From positions 62,001 to 126,000 of the forward strand of contig SWDT01000019.1 of assembly GCA_009193035.1 (NCBI GenBank): a DNA stretch of 64,000 bases. Reading direction: 5' to 3'. The position numbers and the translations under genes were made by a program. The notes beneath the pieces were generated by a model. The model was not told the DNA's origin. It saw nothing but the letters and a program-made list of their open reading frames with translations, and ran no database searches. Origin of the DNA: Halicephalobus mephisto (Eukaryota; Nematoda; Chromadorea; Rhabditida; Panagrolaimidae). Every line of letters starts with the position of its first letter. The first letter of the stretch is position 1. Shown here in pieces: positions 36,895 through 47,097 of this stretch.

Positions 36895-37110
36895 TCAAGA
36901 GGACCCAAAACTGGCGATAAACGGCTTAAGAATTTTCAGAAGTGGACAACCAAATGAACGGTCGAAACACATATCGATTGATTCTTCAAAGTGAGGATAG
37001 AGATCTCCATCCAGATTGAAATCCGTTTTTAGGTAAACATTTATGTAAATAAATCCAAAAAGTGGAAGATCGGGATACTTAAATTCCTCTCGCACTGGCC
37101 TCTGGTCATA
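36895..37110 (-). CDS. Candidate terminal exon, unknown protein
   Basis: The minus frame runs from an ATTTTCAAG-type acceptor near 37115 through DQRPVREEFKYPDLPLFGFI, VYLKTDFNLDGDLYPHFEES and DMCFDRSFGCPLLKILKPFI to TGA at 36897-36895, about 70 codons. Codon mix and composition look coding, against an AT-rich background. Its start (GACCAGAGGCCAGTGCGAGA) matches the unit of the array at 37.7-39.0 kb. No upstream exon or family recognised; it may be a relic. Confidence 0.3.
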   Translation of the reverse strand, partial: YDQRPVREEFKYPDLPLFGFIYINVYLKTDFNLDGDLYPHFEESIDMCFDRSFGCPLLKILKPFIASFGSS

Positions 37111-37114
37111 ATTT

Positions 37115-37735
37115 TCTTGAAAATTTTAATTAATAAAAAAAAAGAAAATTAGAAAAATAATAATTTTAAAAATTTTAATTATTAGTAAAAAAAAAAGAAA
37201 ATTAGAAAAATAACAATTTTTAAAATTTTAGTTATTAGTAAAAAAAATTAATTCGTAATTTTCTTGAAAATTTTGATTTAAAAAAATAAAAATAATAATT
37301 TTAAAAATTTTAATTATTAGTAAAAAAAAAAAGAAAATTAGAAAAATAACAATTTTTAAAATTTTAGTTATTAGTAAAAAAAATTAATTCGTAATTTTCT
37401 TGAAAATTGATTGATAAAAAAAATAAATATAATAATTTTTTTTGAATTTTGATTATTGATAAAAAAAGAAAATTTAAAAAGTAATTAATTAATTCATAAT
37501 TTTCTTGGAATTTTTAATTATTAATAAAATTGAAAAAAATTTCCTAATTAATTCATAATTTTCTCAGAAATTTTAATTATTAATAAAAACAAAAAATTTT
37601 GTAGTTAATTAATAATTTTCTCAGAAATTTCAGTTATTAGTAAAAAAGAAAAAAATAGAACAATAGTTAATTAATAATTTTTTTGGAAATTTCAGTTATT
37701 AGTAAAAATACAAATAAGAGAAATATCTAGGTCAT
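37115..37735. repeat. AT-rich array of about 100-130 bp units
   Basis: AATTCGTAATTTTCTTGAAAATTTT and TTTTAATTATTAGTAAAAAAAAAAGAAAATTAGAAAAATAA alternate about six times. Confidence 0.8.
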
Positions 37736-37739
37736 TTAT

Positions 37740-39000
37740 TTATGTTTTTTTGAAAGTCTAATTGGCCTAAATTTATTTCAAAAAATAAATAGATATCTAG
37801 TTGGATCTCGCGGTGAATTCTGATTATTTATGGAATTTTTTTAAATCATCGAAATTAAATCAAACAAGTTCAAAAATTTAAAGCCATATTTCAGATATTT
37901 TCGCGGACATTCATTCACTTTTTTTAAACTATTAAAATTAAACCAAATAAGTTCAAAAAAGTGAATGAATGTCCGAAGTACGTTTTTAACTTTTCGGATT
38001 GTCTGAGCCAGGCCAAAGATGTTCAAAAAATTAAAGATATATTTCGGTCAATTTCCCGGACATTCATTTAATTTTTTAAACTGTCCAAATTAAATCAAAT
38101 AAGTTCAAAAAGTTAGAAATATACTTGGGTCATTCTCGCGGTGACTTCTGATTATTTATGAAATTTTTTTAAACTATTAAAATTAAACCAAATAAGTTCA
38201 AAAAATTAAAGCCATATTTCAGATATTTTCGCGGACATTCATTCACTTTTTTGAACTATTAAAATTAAACCAAATAAGTTCAAAAAATTAAAAACATCGG
38301 ACATTTATTCACTTTTTCGGACTTCTTGGTTTAAAATTATTTAAAAAATAAAACTAATCTGTTCCTGCACTAGTTTAGTTTTAAATTTAGGCTTTTTTTC
38401 GACAATTAGTTTTTAACCTAAATTAATTCTAAAAGAAAAGCGAGTGATATGCAGACCGCTCTCGCACTGGCATGTGATCATTCATTCGCTTTTTTATGGC
38501 CTTAATTTTAGTCTAAATGAATTTTAAAAAAACAAAGTACCTAGGTCGATCTCTAGTTAATTTTTTGTCATTCGTTCATTTATATTTTTTTCGAATAATT
38601 TTAATTTTAGGCCTAAATTGTTTCAAAAAAAGCGCGAGTGATACTTGGGCCACTCTCGCACTGGTCTCTGGTCAGTCATTTACGCTTTTTTTAACGGTCG
38701 TAATTTTTGACAAATTTGGTTCGAAAAGAAGCGCGAGTAATACCCAGACTGTTCTCGCACTGGCCTGTGGTCATTTATTCACGCGCTTTTCGAATAGTTT
38801 TGGCCTAAATTTGATTCGAGAAGAAGCGCGAGTGATACTTGATTCGGTCTCGCACTGACTTTTGACCATTCATTCACGTTCCCTTTTCTTTCGAACCGTT
38901 CACGTCGTTAGTACAAATGAATTCAAAAAAGAACAGAGAGATACCTAAACTGTTCTCGCGCTGGCCTCTGGTCATTCATTCACACTCTTTTGGACAGTCT
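37740..39000. repeat. ~100-bp array with CTCGCACTGGCCTCTGGTCAT core
   Basis: The right half has five or six units with TCTCGCACTGGCCTSTGGTC followed by ATTCATTCACGC and AAAAAGCGCGAGTGATACT (near 38455, 38660, 38755, 38850 and 38955). The left half has more diverged units (TTTTCGCGGACATTCATTCACTTTTT, AAATTAAACCAAATAAGTTC). Confidence 0.85.
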
Positions 39001-39960
39001 CAGTTTCCACAAAGACACCCAAGGAAGGTCAAAACGGGCAAGGAACACTTGGCGCGAAAACGGACATTCCGTCAATCGATCGATCGAAGAAAATTCTTCC
39101 AGAAACGACCATTTTAAAAATAAAAAAAATGAATTTAAACAGTTCTTAAAACAGATGAAACTGACATAAGTCAATAAAAATGAAAAAAAAGCCGGGAATT
39201 TTTCGGTCGGCTTTTGGCGCCTTTTCTGGACAGAAAAGACCAGACAATTTTGGCCGGAAAGGAGTTTTGCCCGGCTTTCCATTCAAACTGAAATCGAGAA
39301 AGGAAAAACTGGTTTTTGTCGAAAATCATAGAAGCAAAATTTTCGTGTCGAGATTCAGAGTTTTTTAAAGTTTCTTTTTTTAAATAGATTTTTTAAAGTA
39401 AAAATTTTATTTTTCGAATTTTTTAATTTATAAAAAATGAAAATTAATCATTATAGAAAATAGGATCGTCTAAAAATCCAAAATAGCTCAAATTACAGAA
39501 AATAATCGAAAAAAGAAAATTATTTTTAAAAATGCAAAAAAGTAAAATTTTTACGATGAAATAAAAAACTAAAAAAATATTTAAAAAACTTAATTTTTAA
39601 ATGAAAATTTAAAAAAAAAGTTTTTAAAATAAAAATGTTTAAAAATTGATTTTTTAAAAGAAATTTTTAAATAAAAATGATTAAAAATTGATTTTTTGAG
39701 TAAAATTATTTTAAAAATTAATTTATTTAAGAAAAATTCTGAATAAAAATGTTTAAAAATTAATTTTTTTTTAGATTTTCAATAAAAATGTTTAAAAAGT
39801 CGATTTTTTAAAGGAAATTTTTAAATAAAAGTTTTATTTTTTTTTATTTTATAAAAGACGAAAACTGACCGTTGTGGAAAGTAAGATCACCTAGAAGTTC
39901 ACAATAGCTCAGATTCCAAAGGAAAATCGAGAACTCCGGAATTTCTAAAAAGTGCAAAAA
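39001..39960. other. Complex island then AT array
   Basis: 39001-39375 is GC-richer; the frames seen (66 aa at 38917-39117, 62 aa at 39180-39368) have no splice or domain support. 39380-39860 holds AAAAATGTTTAAAAATTGATTTTTT units. Confidence 0.4.
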
Positions 39961-40850
39961 GACAAGGGATATCGGGTTACTTTTGTTTTTGGAAAACTCA
40001 AATTAAGGAACTGTCCATTAACGTTAATCAAAAACCGCGGCGAGACCATCTAGCGAAAAATAAATTTAATTAATTTTCTGTAAATTTAATTTTAATCGAT
40101 ATTTTTAAAATTTTTAAATCCCAAAACGAAAATTTTCAAAAAAGCAATTTTGAGGACAAAATCGTTTTTTTTCAAAGTATTTGCAAAATTACACACAATA
40201 CAAAATTTAAAAACGTTTCTAAAAGAAAATTAAAAAAAAAATTTTTTTTGAAAAATTTAAAAATAATTTTAAAAAAAGAAATATGAATATTTTTAAATAA
40301 AAAAATTTAAAAAATATTTTTTTTGAAGAAAATTAAAAAGAATAATTGGATGTAATTTTAAAAAATAATGATTTTGAAAATAAAAATAATCATTTTAAAA
40401 AAATTAAAAATAATCATTTTAAAAAAATTAAAAATAATCATTTTGAAATTAAGAATAATCATTTCGAAAATTAAGAATAATCATTTTGAAAAAATTAAGA
40501 ATAATCATTTTAAAAAAATAAAAAATAATCATTTTGAAATTAAAAATAATCATTTTAAAATTAAAAATAATAAAAAACGGAAAATGGATGAAGATCAAAA
40601 ATTTAACGGAATCGCGTGTCTGACTAGTTGGAATAGAAAAGAGACTGGGAGGGGATGCCTGTCCACAAAGATGGACGAATTGGCCAGTTGCCACCCCGAG
40701 AAACGGCCTCAAGGGAACTGCTCAGAAAAGGCAAGGACGGAAACTCGTCAAACAGACCTATCGAGGAGGACAGACATGGCACAAACACGTACTGGGAAAA
40801 TTTAAAAATTTTCTGGACAATGGTCAGTTTTTAACAAAAGAAAAACTAGT
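39961..40850. other. Islands separated by an (AATAATCATTTT)n array
   Basis: 39961-40080 and 40600-40810 are GC-richer with no convincing gene. 40370-40580 is an array of AAAAATTAAAAATAATCATTTT units that keeps a plus frame (40368-40805) open into the second island. Confidence 0.4.
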
Positions 40851-40854
40851 TTTT

Positions 40855-41312
40855 TCTTAATCCTGTGTTGAAGTCCGTAAAGTGGTCGACCCCAAAGTCA
40901 AAATAAAGGTCAAAATTAAAATCAAAGTTGAAATTAAAAGTGCAGCTTGCACGCAATATGTAAGCAGGCCTGTTTGCCCCAATGCTGCACGCAAGGTGCA
41001 AGTTTGATTTCGATTTTAATTTTAATTTTGAGAACAAAAATCATAATCAATATTAAGATCAAAATAAAATCCGCAGTTTGCACGCAGCATTTATGACAAA
41101 TCGACTTGCCCCAATGTTGCGCGCAACCTGCAAAGTTGATTTTGACTTTAATTTTAATTTTGAGAATAAAAATCATAATCAAAGTTAAGATCAAAATAAA
41201 ATCCGCAGCTTGCACGCAGCATTTATGATAAATCGACTTGCCTCAATGTTGCGCGCAACCTGCAATTTTGATTTTGACTTCGATGTCGATTGTTTTATAA
41301 CCTCAGCACAGG
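40855..41312. mobile_element. Inverted-repeat element, family T
   Basis: Left end AATCCTGTGTTGAAGTCCGT; right end, reverse-complemented, AATCCTGTGCTGAGGTTATA. Both continue into GTCGA and AAAGTCAAAATC. Inside are two to three ~130-bp units with TGCCCCAATGTTGCGCGCAA, TCCGCAGCTTGCACGCAGCA and TTTTGAGAATAAAAATCATAATC. The interior is the reverse complement of module 1 at 31953-32394. The outer match AATCCTGTG extends the inverted repeat. No coding capacity. Confidence 0.8.
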
Positions 41313-41409
41313 ATTATTTATCTTTTCTAAATTTCCTCGGAAAATCCTTCCGATTTAATTTCAACAACTAAAGCGGTTTGTTTTCGCCAAATTTTCTGTC
41401 CCACGATCT

Positions 41410-41945
41410 TCGGAAGAGGATTACAGAATATAAAAATTTTAAAAAATTTATCAAACATTTTTAGAATTTTTTCAATCACAGAAAAATTGAATTGTTTTCG
41501 GTCTTAACTGGAAAGTTTCGGAAAGTCATTTTTAAATAGTTTATTCGAAATTTCTGGAAATTTTTTATTTTTAAAAATATTATAATTTATAAGAAATTAA
41601 ATATAAAATTCCCATTTTCGGTCTTAACTGGAAAGTTTCGGAAAGTCATTTTGAAATAGTTTATTCAAAATTTCTGGAAATTGTTTTTATTTTTAAAAAT
41701 ATTATAATTTATAAGAAATTGAATATAAAATTCCCATTTTCAGTCTTAACTGGAAAGTTTCGGAAAGTCATTTTGAAATAGTTTATTCGAAATTTCTGAA
41801 AATTGCTTTTATTTTTAAAAATATTATAATTTATAAGAAATTGAATATAAAATTCCCGTTTTCGGTCTTAACTGGAAAGTCATTTTTAAATAGTTTATTC
41901 GAAATTTCTGGAAATTGTTTTTATTTTTAAAAATATTATAATTTG
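41410..41945. repeat. ~120-130-bp array of the GGTCTTAACTGGAAAG family
   Basis: Four copies with TTTTCGGTCTTAACTGGAAA, TTTCGGAAAGTCATTTT and AAATATTATAATTTATAAGAAATT. Confidence 0.9.
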
Positions 41946-42230
41946 CAAAGGATGCGCGGCGAAAACAAGGAATAATTGGCCATAATCAATCGTGTCTAGG
42001 GTCAAATGGAAACAGACCGGAAAGAAAAACGGATTTTTCGGAGACATTTTAGAAATGACCACCACGTGTCTTTTTCACAAATAAGTACTGTTTATAAAAA
42101 CTAGAATCATTCGAGTTTGAAATCATTGAAGCAAAAGCACACTTGACTGAAATTTTACGGATAATCAGAAGGCCGGCTTCGGTGAATCCACTTGTCACAT
42201 TTCGCCAGTCAAGTGGTCATTCAATCAAAA
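41946..42230. other. Complex island, no gene called
   Basis: GC-richer sequence with a CACGTG near 42063. No open frame with splice support. Confidence 0.3.
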
Positions 42231-42765
42231 AAAGTATTTTTTTAAATTAGTAAAAAAAAATTTGAAATTAATTTGAAAAAAAAAATTTAAAATTAATTTT
42301 AAAAAAAGTATTTTTTTAAATTAGTAAAAAAAAATCTGAAATTAATTCGAAAAAAAATTTAAATCAATTTAGAAAAAAAGTATTTTTTTAAATTAGTAAA
42401 AAAAATTTGAAATTAATTCGAAAAAAAAAATTTAAAATTAATTTTAAAAAAATTTTATTTAAATTAATTCAAAAAAGTATTTTTTTAAATTAGTAAAAAA
42501 AAATTTGAAATTAATTCGAAAAAAAATTTAAATCAATTTAGAAAAAAATTTTTATTTAAATTAATTCAAAAACCTATTTTTTTTAAATTAGTAAAAAAAA
42601 TTTGAAATTAATTCGAAAAAAAATATTTTACTTAAATTAATTGAAAAAAGTATTTTTTTTTAAATTAATTCAAAAACCTATTTTTTTTTAAATTAGTAAA
42701 AAAATTTGAAATTAATTCGGAAAAAAAATTTTACTTAAATTAATTTAGAAAAATTAAAAAATTCA
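42231..42765. repeat. AT-only array
   Basis: Units of AAATTTGAAATTAATTCGAAAAAAAA and AAGTATTTTTTTAAATTAGTAAAA repeat about seven times. Confidence 0.85.
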
Positions 42766-43040
42766 AACAGATTTATTTTGATTCAAATTTTCGAAGAGTT
42801 TTAAAAATCGGCAGTTGATCCAATTTCGGATTTGCTTTATCCATCGAGTCAGATTCGACGTGGATTTCGGAAAAAACAAGTTTGTTGTAATTTTCAGAGA
42901 TTTCGTTTCATTTTTAAAAATTGTTTTTTGCATAAAGTTGGACTTGGACCTGTGATGTGGACTTCCTCTAGCGACGAGGTAGACACAACTTCTCAACATA
43001 CGCTTCATCCAACGATATCCACCCACAAAAAAGTTACATG
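42766..43040. other. Exon-like island
   Basis: Two minus frames and one plus frame are open. The last 45 codons of one minus frame (reading EISENYNKLVFSEIHVESDS, then MDKANPKLDQLPIFKTLRKF) have coding-like codon use and end in TAA, but no acceptor or neighbour exon can be fixed. Unknown. Confidence 0.2.
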
Positions 43041-44265
43041 GTACATAATGTACCGATATATTAGAATAGCTTTATTGTAACAGATATATCACATTCTGTA
43101 TCGATAAATTAGAACTATTTGTTGTGTATAGTCTTAAATATGTATCTTAATAGAATATTAACGAGAGATCTCAATATACACACAAAAAGCGATACAGTAG
43201 AACTTGGATATAAAGTACCTCCTTGGAACCGGCCAAAACATATGTTATAACAAGAGATATGTTATAGCGGGGTATCTTATATCCAAGTTCTACTGTATTT
43301 CAAGTTTAGAAATTTCGAAATATAATCGAACTTGGATATGAGATACCCTCTTGGAACCGGGGAAAACTTATGTTATAAGAAAAGATATATTATAGCGGAG
43401 GTATCTTATATCCATGTTCTACTGTATTTCAAGTTTAAAAATTTCGAAATATAGTAGAACTTGGATATAAAATACCTCCTTGGGATTGGGTAAAGCATAT
43501 GTTATAACAAAGGATAAATCACAGAGGAGGTCAATTTGAAGACAGACTAATCAAACTCACTCACATCGTATGCTATAACAAGAGATATGTTATAGCGGAG
43601 TATCTTATATCCATGTTCTACTGTATATGATACATAATCTATAGATACATCAAAACGACTATGATGTATCAGATATATTATATTTAATGTACCGATATAT
43701 TAAGTATGATATCAATAGATCATATTCAATATACCGGTACATTAAGACGATTTTGATACATCAGATATATTACATTTAATGTATTGATATATTAAGTATG
43801 ATATCAATGCATTGTATATGACATATCGATACATTAAAACGTTTCTGATGTATCGAATACATTATATTCAATGTGTTGATACCAATGCATTGTATTTAGT
43901 ATATCAGTACATTAAAACAGTTCTGATGTATTATATATATATATTATATTCAGTGTATCTATCTATTAGTATGATACTGATGAATTGTATTTAGTATATC
44001 GATATATTATAATGGTTCTGATTTATCAGATACATTGTATTCAATATATCAGTACATTAAAACAGTTCTGATATATTAGATACATTATATTCAATGTATC
44101 TATGAATTAAGTATGATACTGATGGATTGTATTCAACATATCGATATATTACAATGGTTCTGATATATTAGATATATTGTATTCAATATATCGATATGTT
44201 GAGTTGATATCGGTGTATTATATTGAACGTATCGGTATATTGAATACAATGCATCTTATAAATTT
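43041..44265. repeat. Satellite related to 18.2-18.7 kb
   Basis: Units of roughly 60 bp with CGATATATTAAAACAGTTCTGATGTATCAGATACATTATATTCAA. It is interrupted by the MITE cluster at 43193-43625. Confidence 0.9.
43193..43625. mobile_element. Trimer of pogo/Tigger-like MITE
   Basis: Copies at 43193-43297, about 43321-43426 and about 43450-43625 carry TACAGTAGAACTTGGATATA-type ends and inner CCTTGGAACCGG. The spacers are TTTCAAGTTTAGAAATTTCGAAA, the reverse complement of those at 24.6 and 56.2 kb. Flanks are satellite DNA. Confidence 0.85.
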
Positions 44266-45460
44266 GAATTTTTTAATGTGCCTTTTTTGCGTACATTATA
44301 TAAACAACAACGTTACAAAAAATTGATTCTAAAATGACGAAAATTTCTGTTTTAACAAGGACTTTCGTGACACAAATTTGTTTTTTTAAATATTTTCGAA
44401 CACAAAATTCATTTTTATAAAATTGTAATTTTTTAAAGATTTTCAAAAACTTTCTCGATGAAAATTCGGCTTTGATAAATTTAAATTTAATCAGTTTTTA
44501 ATCAACTCTAAATTTGGAATTTGAAAATGATAATTTTTGAAAAAATAACAAGTAGTTTGGGACAGTTGGTTCTGTTCCGGATTTTTGGATGAATTGGACT
44601 TGACTCTTGAATGACCAATGACGAGTTAAATCGCCTCTGGCTGTCAACTGGAACAATTAATGTCACTCAAGGGGCTTTATGAGATTAGACAAATATTGGC
44701 AGATTTAAAACCAACTATGGGGGTCATAAAACTTTAAAGAAAATTAAATTCTTCCGAAATTTGGTCTTTTTAGTACTTTTAAATTAAAAAATTCGAAATT
44801 AATCAAAATTTTAAAAATTAAAAATTAATCATTATTTTTAAATTTAAAAAAATATGGTTTTAAAAAAATTAAAAATTATTTTTAAATTAAAAAAATTAAA
44901 AAAATCATTTTTTTTATAAAATTATCTGACACGATTTTTTAGAATTTCTTAGAAATTACAGTAATCTACAAAGTAATTTCAATTCTTTGTGAAGATTTCG
45001 AAATTTAAAAAAATTAAAAATTATTTTTAAATTTAAAAAATTAAAAAATTAAAAATTATTTTTTATAAAATTATCTGACACGAATTTTTAGAATTTCTTA
45101 AGAATTACAGTAATCTACAAAGTAATTTCAATTTTGTGTTATTTTTTAATTTTACACTATTTCGTAATTAATTTTTGCAAATATAATTTGTTTAAAAAAT
45201 TTGGAAAATTCTAAATTGAAGTCACATAGAGTACAGAACCCCATATCGACTTCCTAATATCAACAATCACAGTTAATACTAAACTATCCCTTCGAGAAAA
45301 AAATTACTGTATTTATTTAAAAATTAAATTTATTTAAGAATTTAAATTTCGAAATTAATTCATTATTGGCGAAACGAGTTTTTCGCCAACGAGCGGTTTC
45401 GTTTTTTTTTTCAGAGTTCTTTGAAAATTTTTCATCGATTAGTGTTTTTTTTTCTCGCGG
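44266..45460. other. AT-rich region upstream of CHMP7
   Basis: 44560-44700 is complex; 44900-45140 has two copies of GACACGAATTTTTAGAATTTCTTA..TACAGTAATCTACAAAGTAATTTC, also found at 59.87-60.24 kb. The CHMP7 promoter must lie in the last few hundred bases, but I cannot name a motif. Confidence 0.4.
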
Positions 45461-45470
45461 TTTTTTTAGA
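45461..45470 (+). promoter_or_regulatory. Probable spliced-leader acceptor of CHMP7
   Basis: TTTTTTTAG lies one base before the ATG (45471) with no in-frame upstream exon. This is the arrangement typical of nematode trans-splice sites. Confidence 0.6.
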
Positions 45471-46923
45471 ATGCCATCGCCGAAACCACCTAAACCCTCG
45501 TCGTATCTACCTGATGATTGGGAAACAGCAACTGCCAGAGGCATGTTTGCTAAATTAAAGGTAATTTTTAATTTTTGAAATTTTTATTTGTTAAATTTCT
45601 AGCCCCGGAATCTGGATCCAGTTGCATACGACAAAAAAGTCGAATTTTGGACTCAGTTGATTGCCAAGTACTGTTTAGTGTCGAAATCAGCTGTTGCGGA
45701 TTTTAACGATTTGAAACAGAAGTTCCGAAAGGGGAATCTGATTCCTGCGCCGTTGGAGGCCATCATGGAAGAGATGCACAAGGACAGGAAGCTCCAGACG
45801 CTGGAAGAATTCAAGAACAAACAAGGATGGCTGAATTGGGGACTGTCCTTCCTCACCGGACCTTCTAAAGTCAACGTTGTTTCGGAAAAACTGGCCCACA
45901 TTCCGACTGTCGAGGTAATTTTCGAATTTTTACGTACAATTTACAAATTTCATATATCCAGCCACCCATGTATCTCATCTAATCCCTATTTAGCTTGTAA
46001 TTCATATATGAATCGTTTCAGATTCTCGCTAAGGAACTCAAAAATTTCCAAAAACAACTCGCAGAAGAGTACGACGACTATCCAGAGGTCATTGCTTTCG
46101 ACGACTTGAAGAACAGAGCAAGACACATCATTGCTAACGACGATACTTTTGAATTTGCGGTTGAGCAGCTGATGAAATGGGGCGATTTGTCTCAAGGAAT
46201 CTCGAAATCTGGTGAAAGAGTTCTGAAATTTGCCGAAAACACCAATGGTCCGGCTCAATTCACGGAAACAGATGCCTCCATTCACGAAATCAGAAGAGCC
46301 ATGACCAAGATTGAAAATGAACTCAAGAGATTGGAGACTAAGGAAGCCGAGTAAGTTCCATATGTTACGGTAAACCTGAAAATCCGATTTTTAGGCTCAA
46401 AGAAGACGCCAAACGAGCTCTCCACAACAGAAATAAACAAAGTGCTTTGAATATCTTAAAGAAGAAGAAACGAATCGAGAAGGAAATCCAGATGAAAGAC
46501 GGACAGTACTGTAAGCTTCTGGAAATGCTCGAGCAGATCGCCCAAACGCGACAAACGAAGGAAGTTCTGGAAGCTTACAAGGCTGGAAACAAGGCCTTCA
46601 AAGAAGCCCTCGGAAGACAAGGACTCACGGTCGATAACATTGATCAGACGGTGGACTCGATTCACGATATTATAGCTGACTTCAAAGAAGTCGATGATGC
46701 TCTGGCTAACGGATTCAAGACTTCGAACGACATTGATGAAGATGAATTATCTGCTGAACTTGATGAAATGATGGAAGCAGACAAAGAAGCAGAGAGGAAC
46801 AATCGTGTTAAAGTGAACAAAAACATTATTAACATTGGCGATCTGCCAGAAGTTCCAACTAGCGGGTTGAATATCGATGATTCAATTGAACAACGGTTGA
46901 AAAAATTGCGGGAAGCTGCGTGA
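45471..46923 (+). CDS. chmp-7: CHMP7, ESCRT-III/Snf7 family, 419 aa
   Basis: Four exons in phase: 45471-45560, 45603-45914, 46022-46350 and 46395-46923 (TGA); introns of 42, 107 and 44 nt. The N-terminal half has the CHMP7-type start (YLPDDW.. residues 12-17) and PRNLDPVAYDKKVEFW, then DLKQKFRKGNLIPAPLEAIM: the winged-helix membrane- and LEM2-binding region. The C-terminal half (about residues 220-400) is a Snf7 domain: basic helix, long Lys/Glu coiled coil, LLEMLEQIAQTRQTKEVLEA and an acidic ELSAELDEMMEAD stretch. The protein ends DDSIEQRLKKLREAA, which fits the MIM1 pattern D-x-x-I-x-x-R-L-x-x-L-R for Vps4 binding. In other animals CHMP7 seeds ESCRT-III at the reforming nuclear envelope with LEM2. 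Length fits the family. AATAAA at 47082. Confidence 0.93.
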
Positions 46924-47081
46924 TTGTAAGTGTTTTTAGTTCTGTTTTATCTTTTGGAACATTTTTTAATTGAAGTTTTTCATCACAATTTTGGAACTGA
47001 TTTATTCTCAATGATTAAAATAAGTTCAATTGTATCGTACTTGACAATTGGAATATGGATACTGTATTTGGGAATGTTTTC

Positions 47082-47087
47082 AATAAA
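47082..47087 (+). terminator. CHMP7 polyadenylation signal
   Basis: AATAAA 159 bp after the CHMP7 stop. It lies only 11 bp from the stop codon of the opposite-strand chemoreceptor. A minus-strand AATAAA (plus-strand TTTATT at 47001-47006) lies inside the CHMP7 3' UTR, so the two transcripts should overlap at their 3' ends. Confidence 0.75.
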
Positions 47088-47097
47088 CCATTGAAAT

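Noticed and set aside
38917..39368. Two plus-strand ORFs of 62-66 aa in a GC-richer island
   Set aside because: One overlaps the ~100-bp array; neither has splice sites or family motifs.
40368..40805. 145-aa plus-strand ORF
   Set aside because: Its first half is the AATAATCATTTT array; the second half is an island open in several frames, so the frame is not evidence of a gene.
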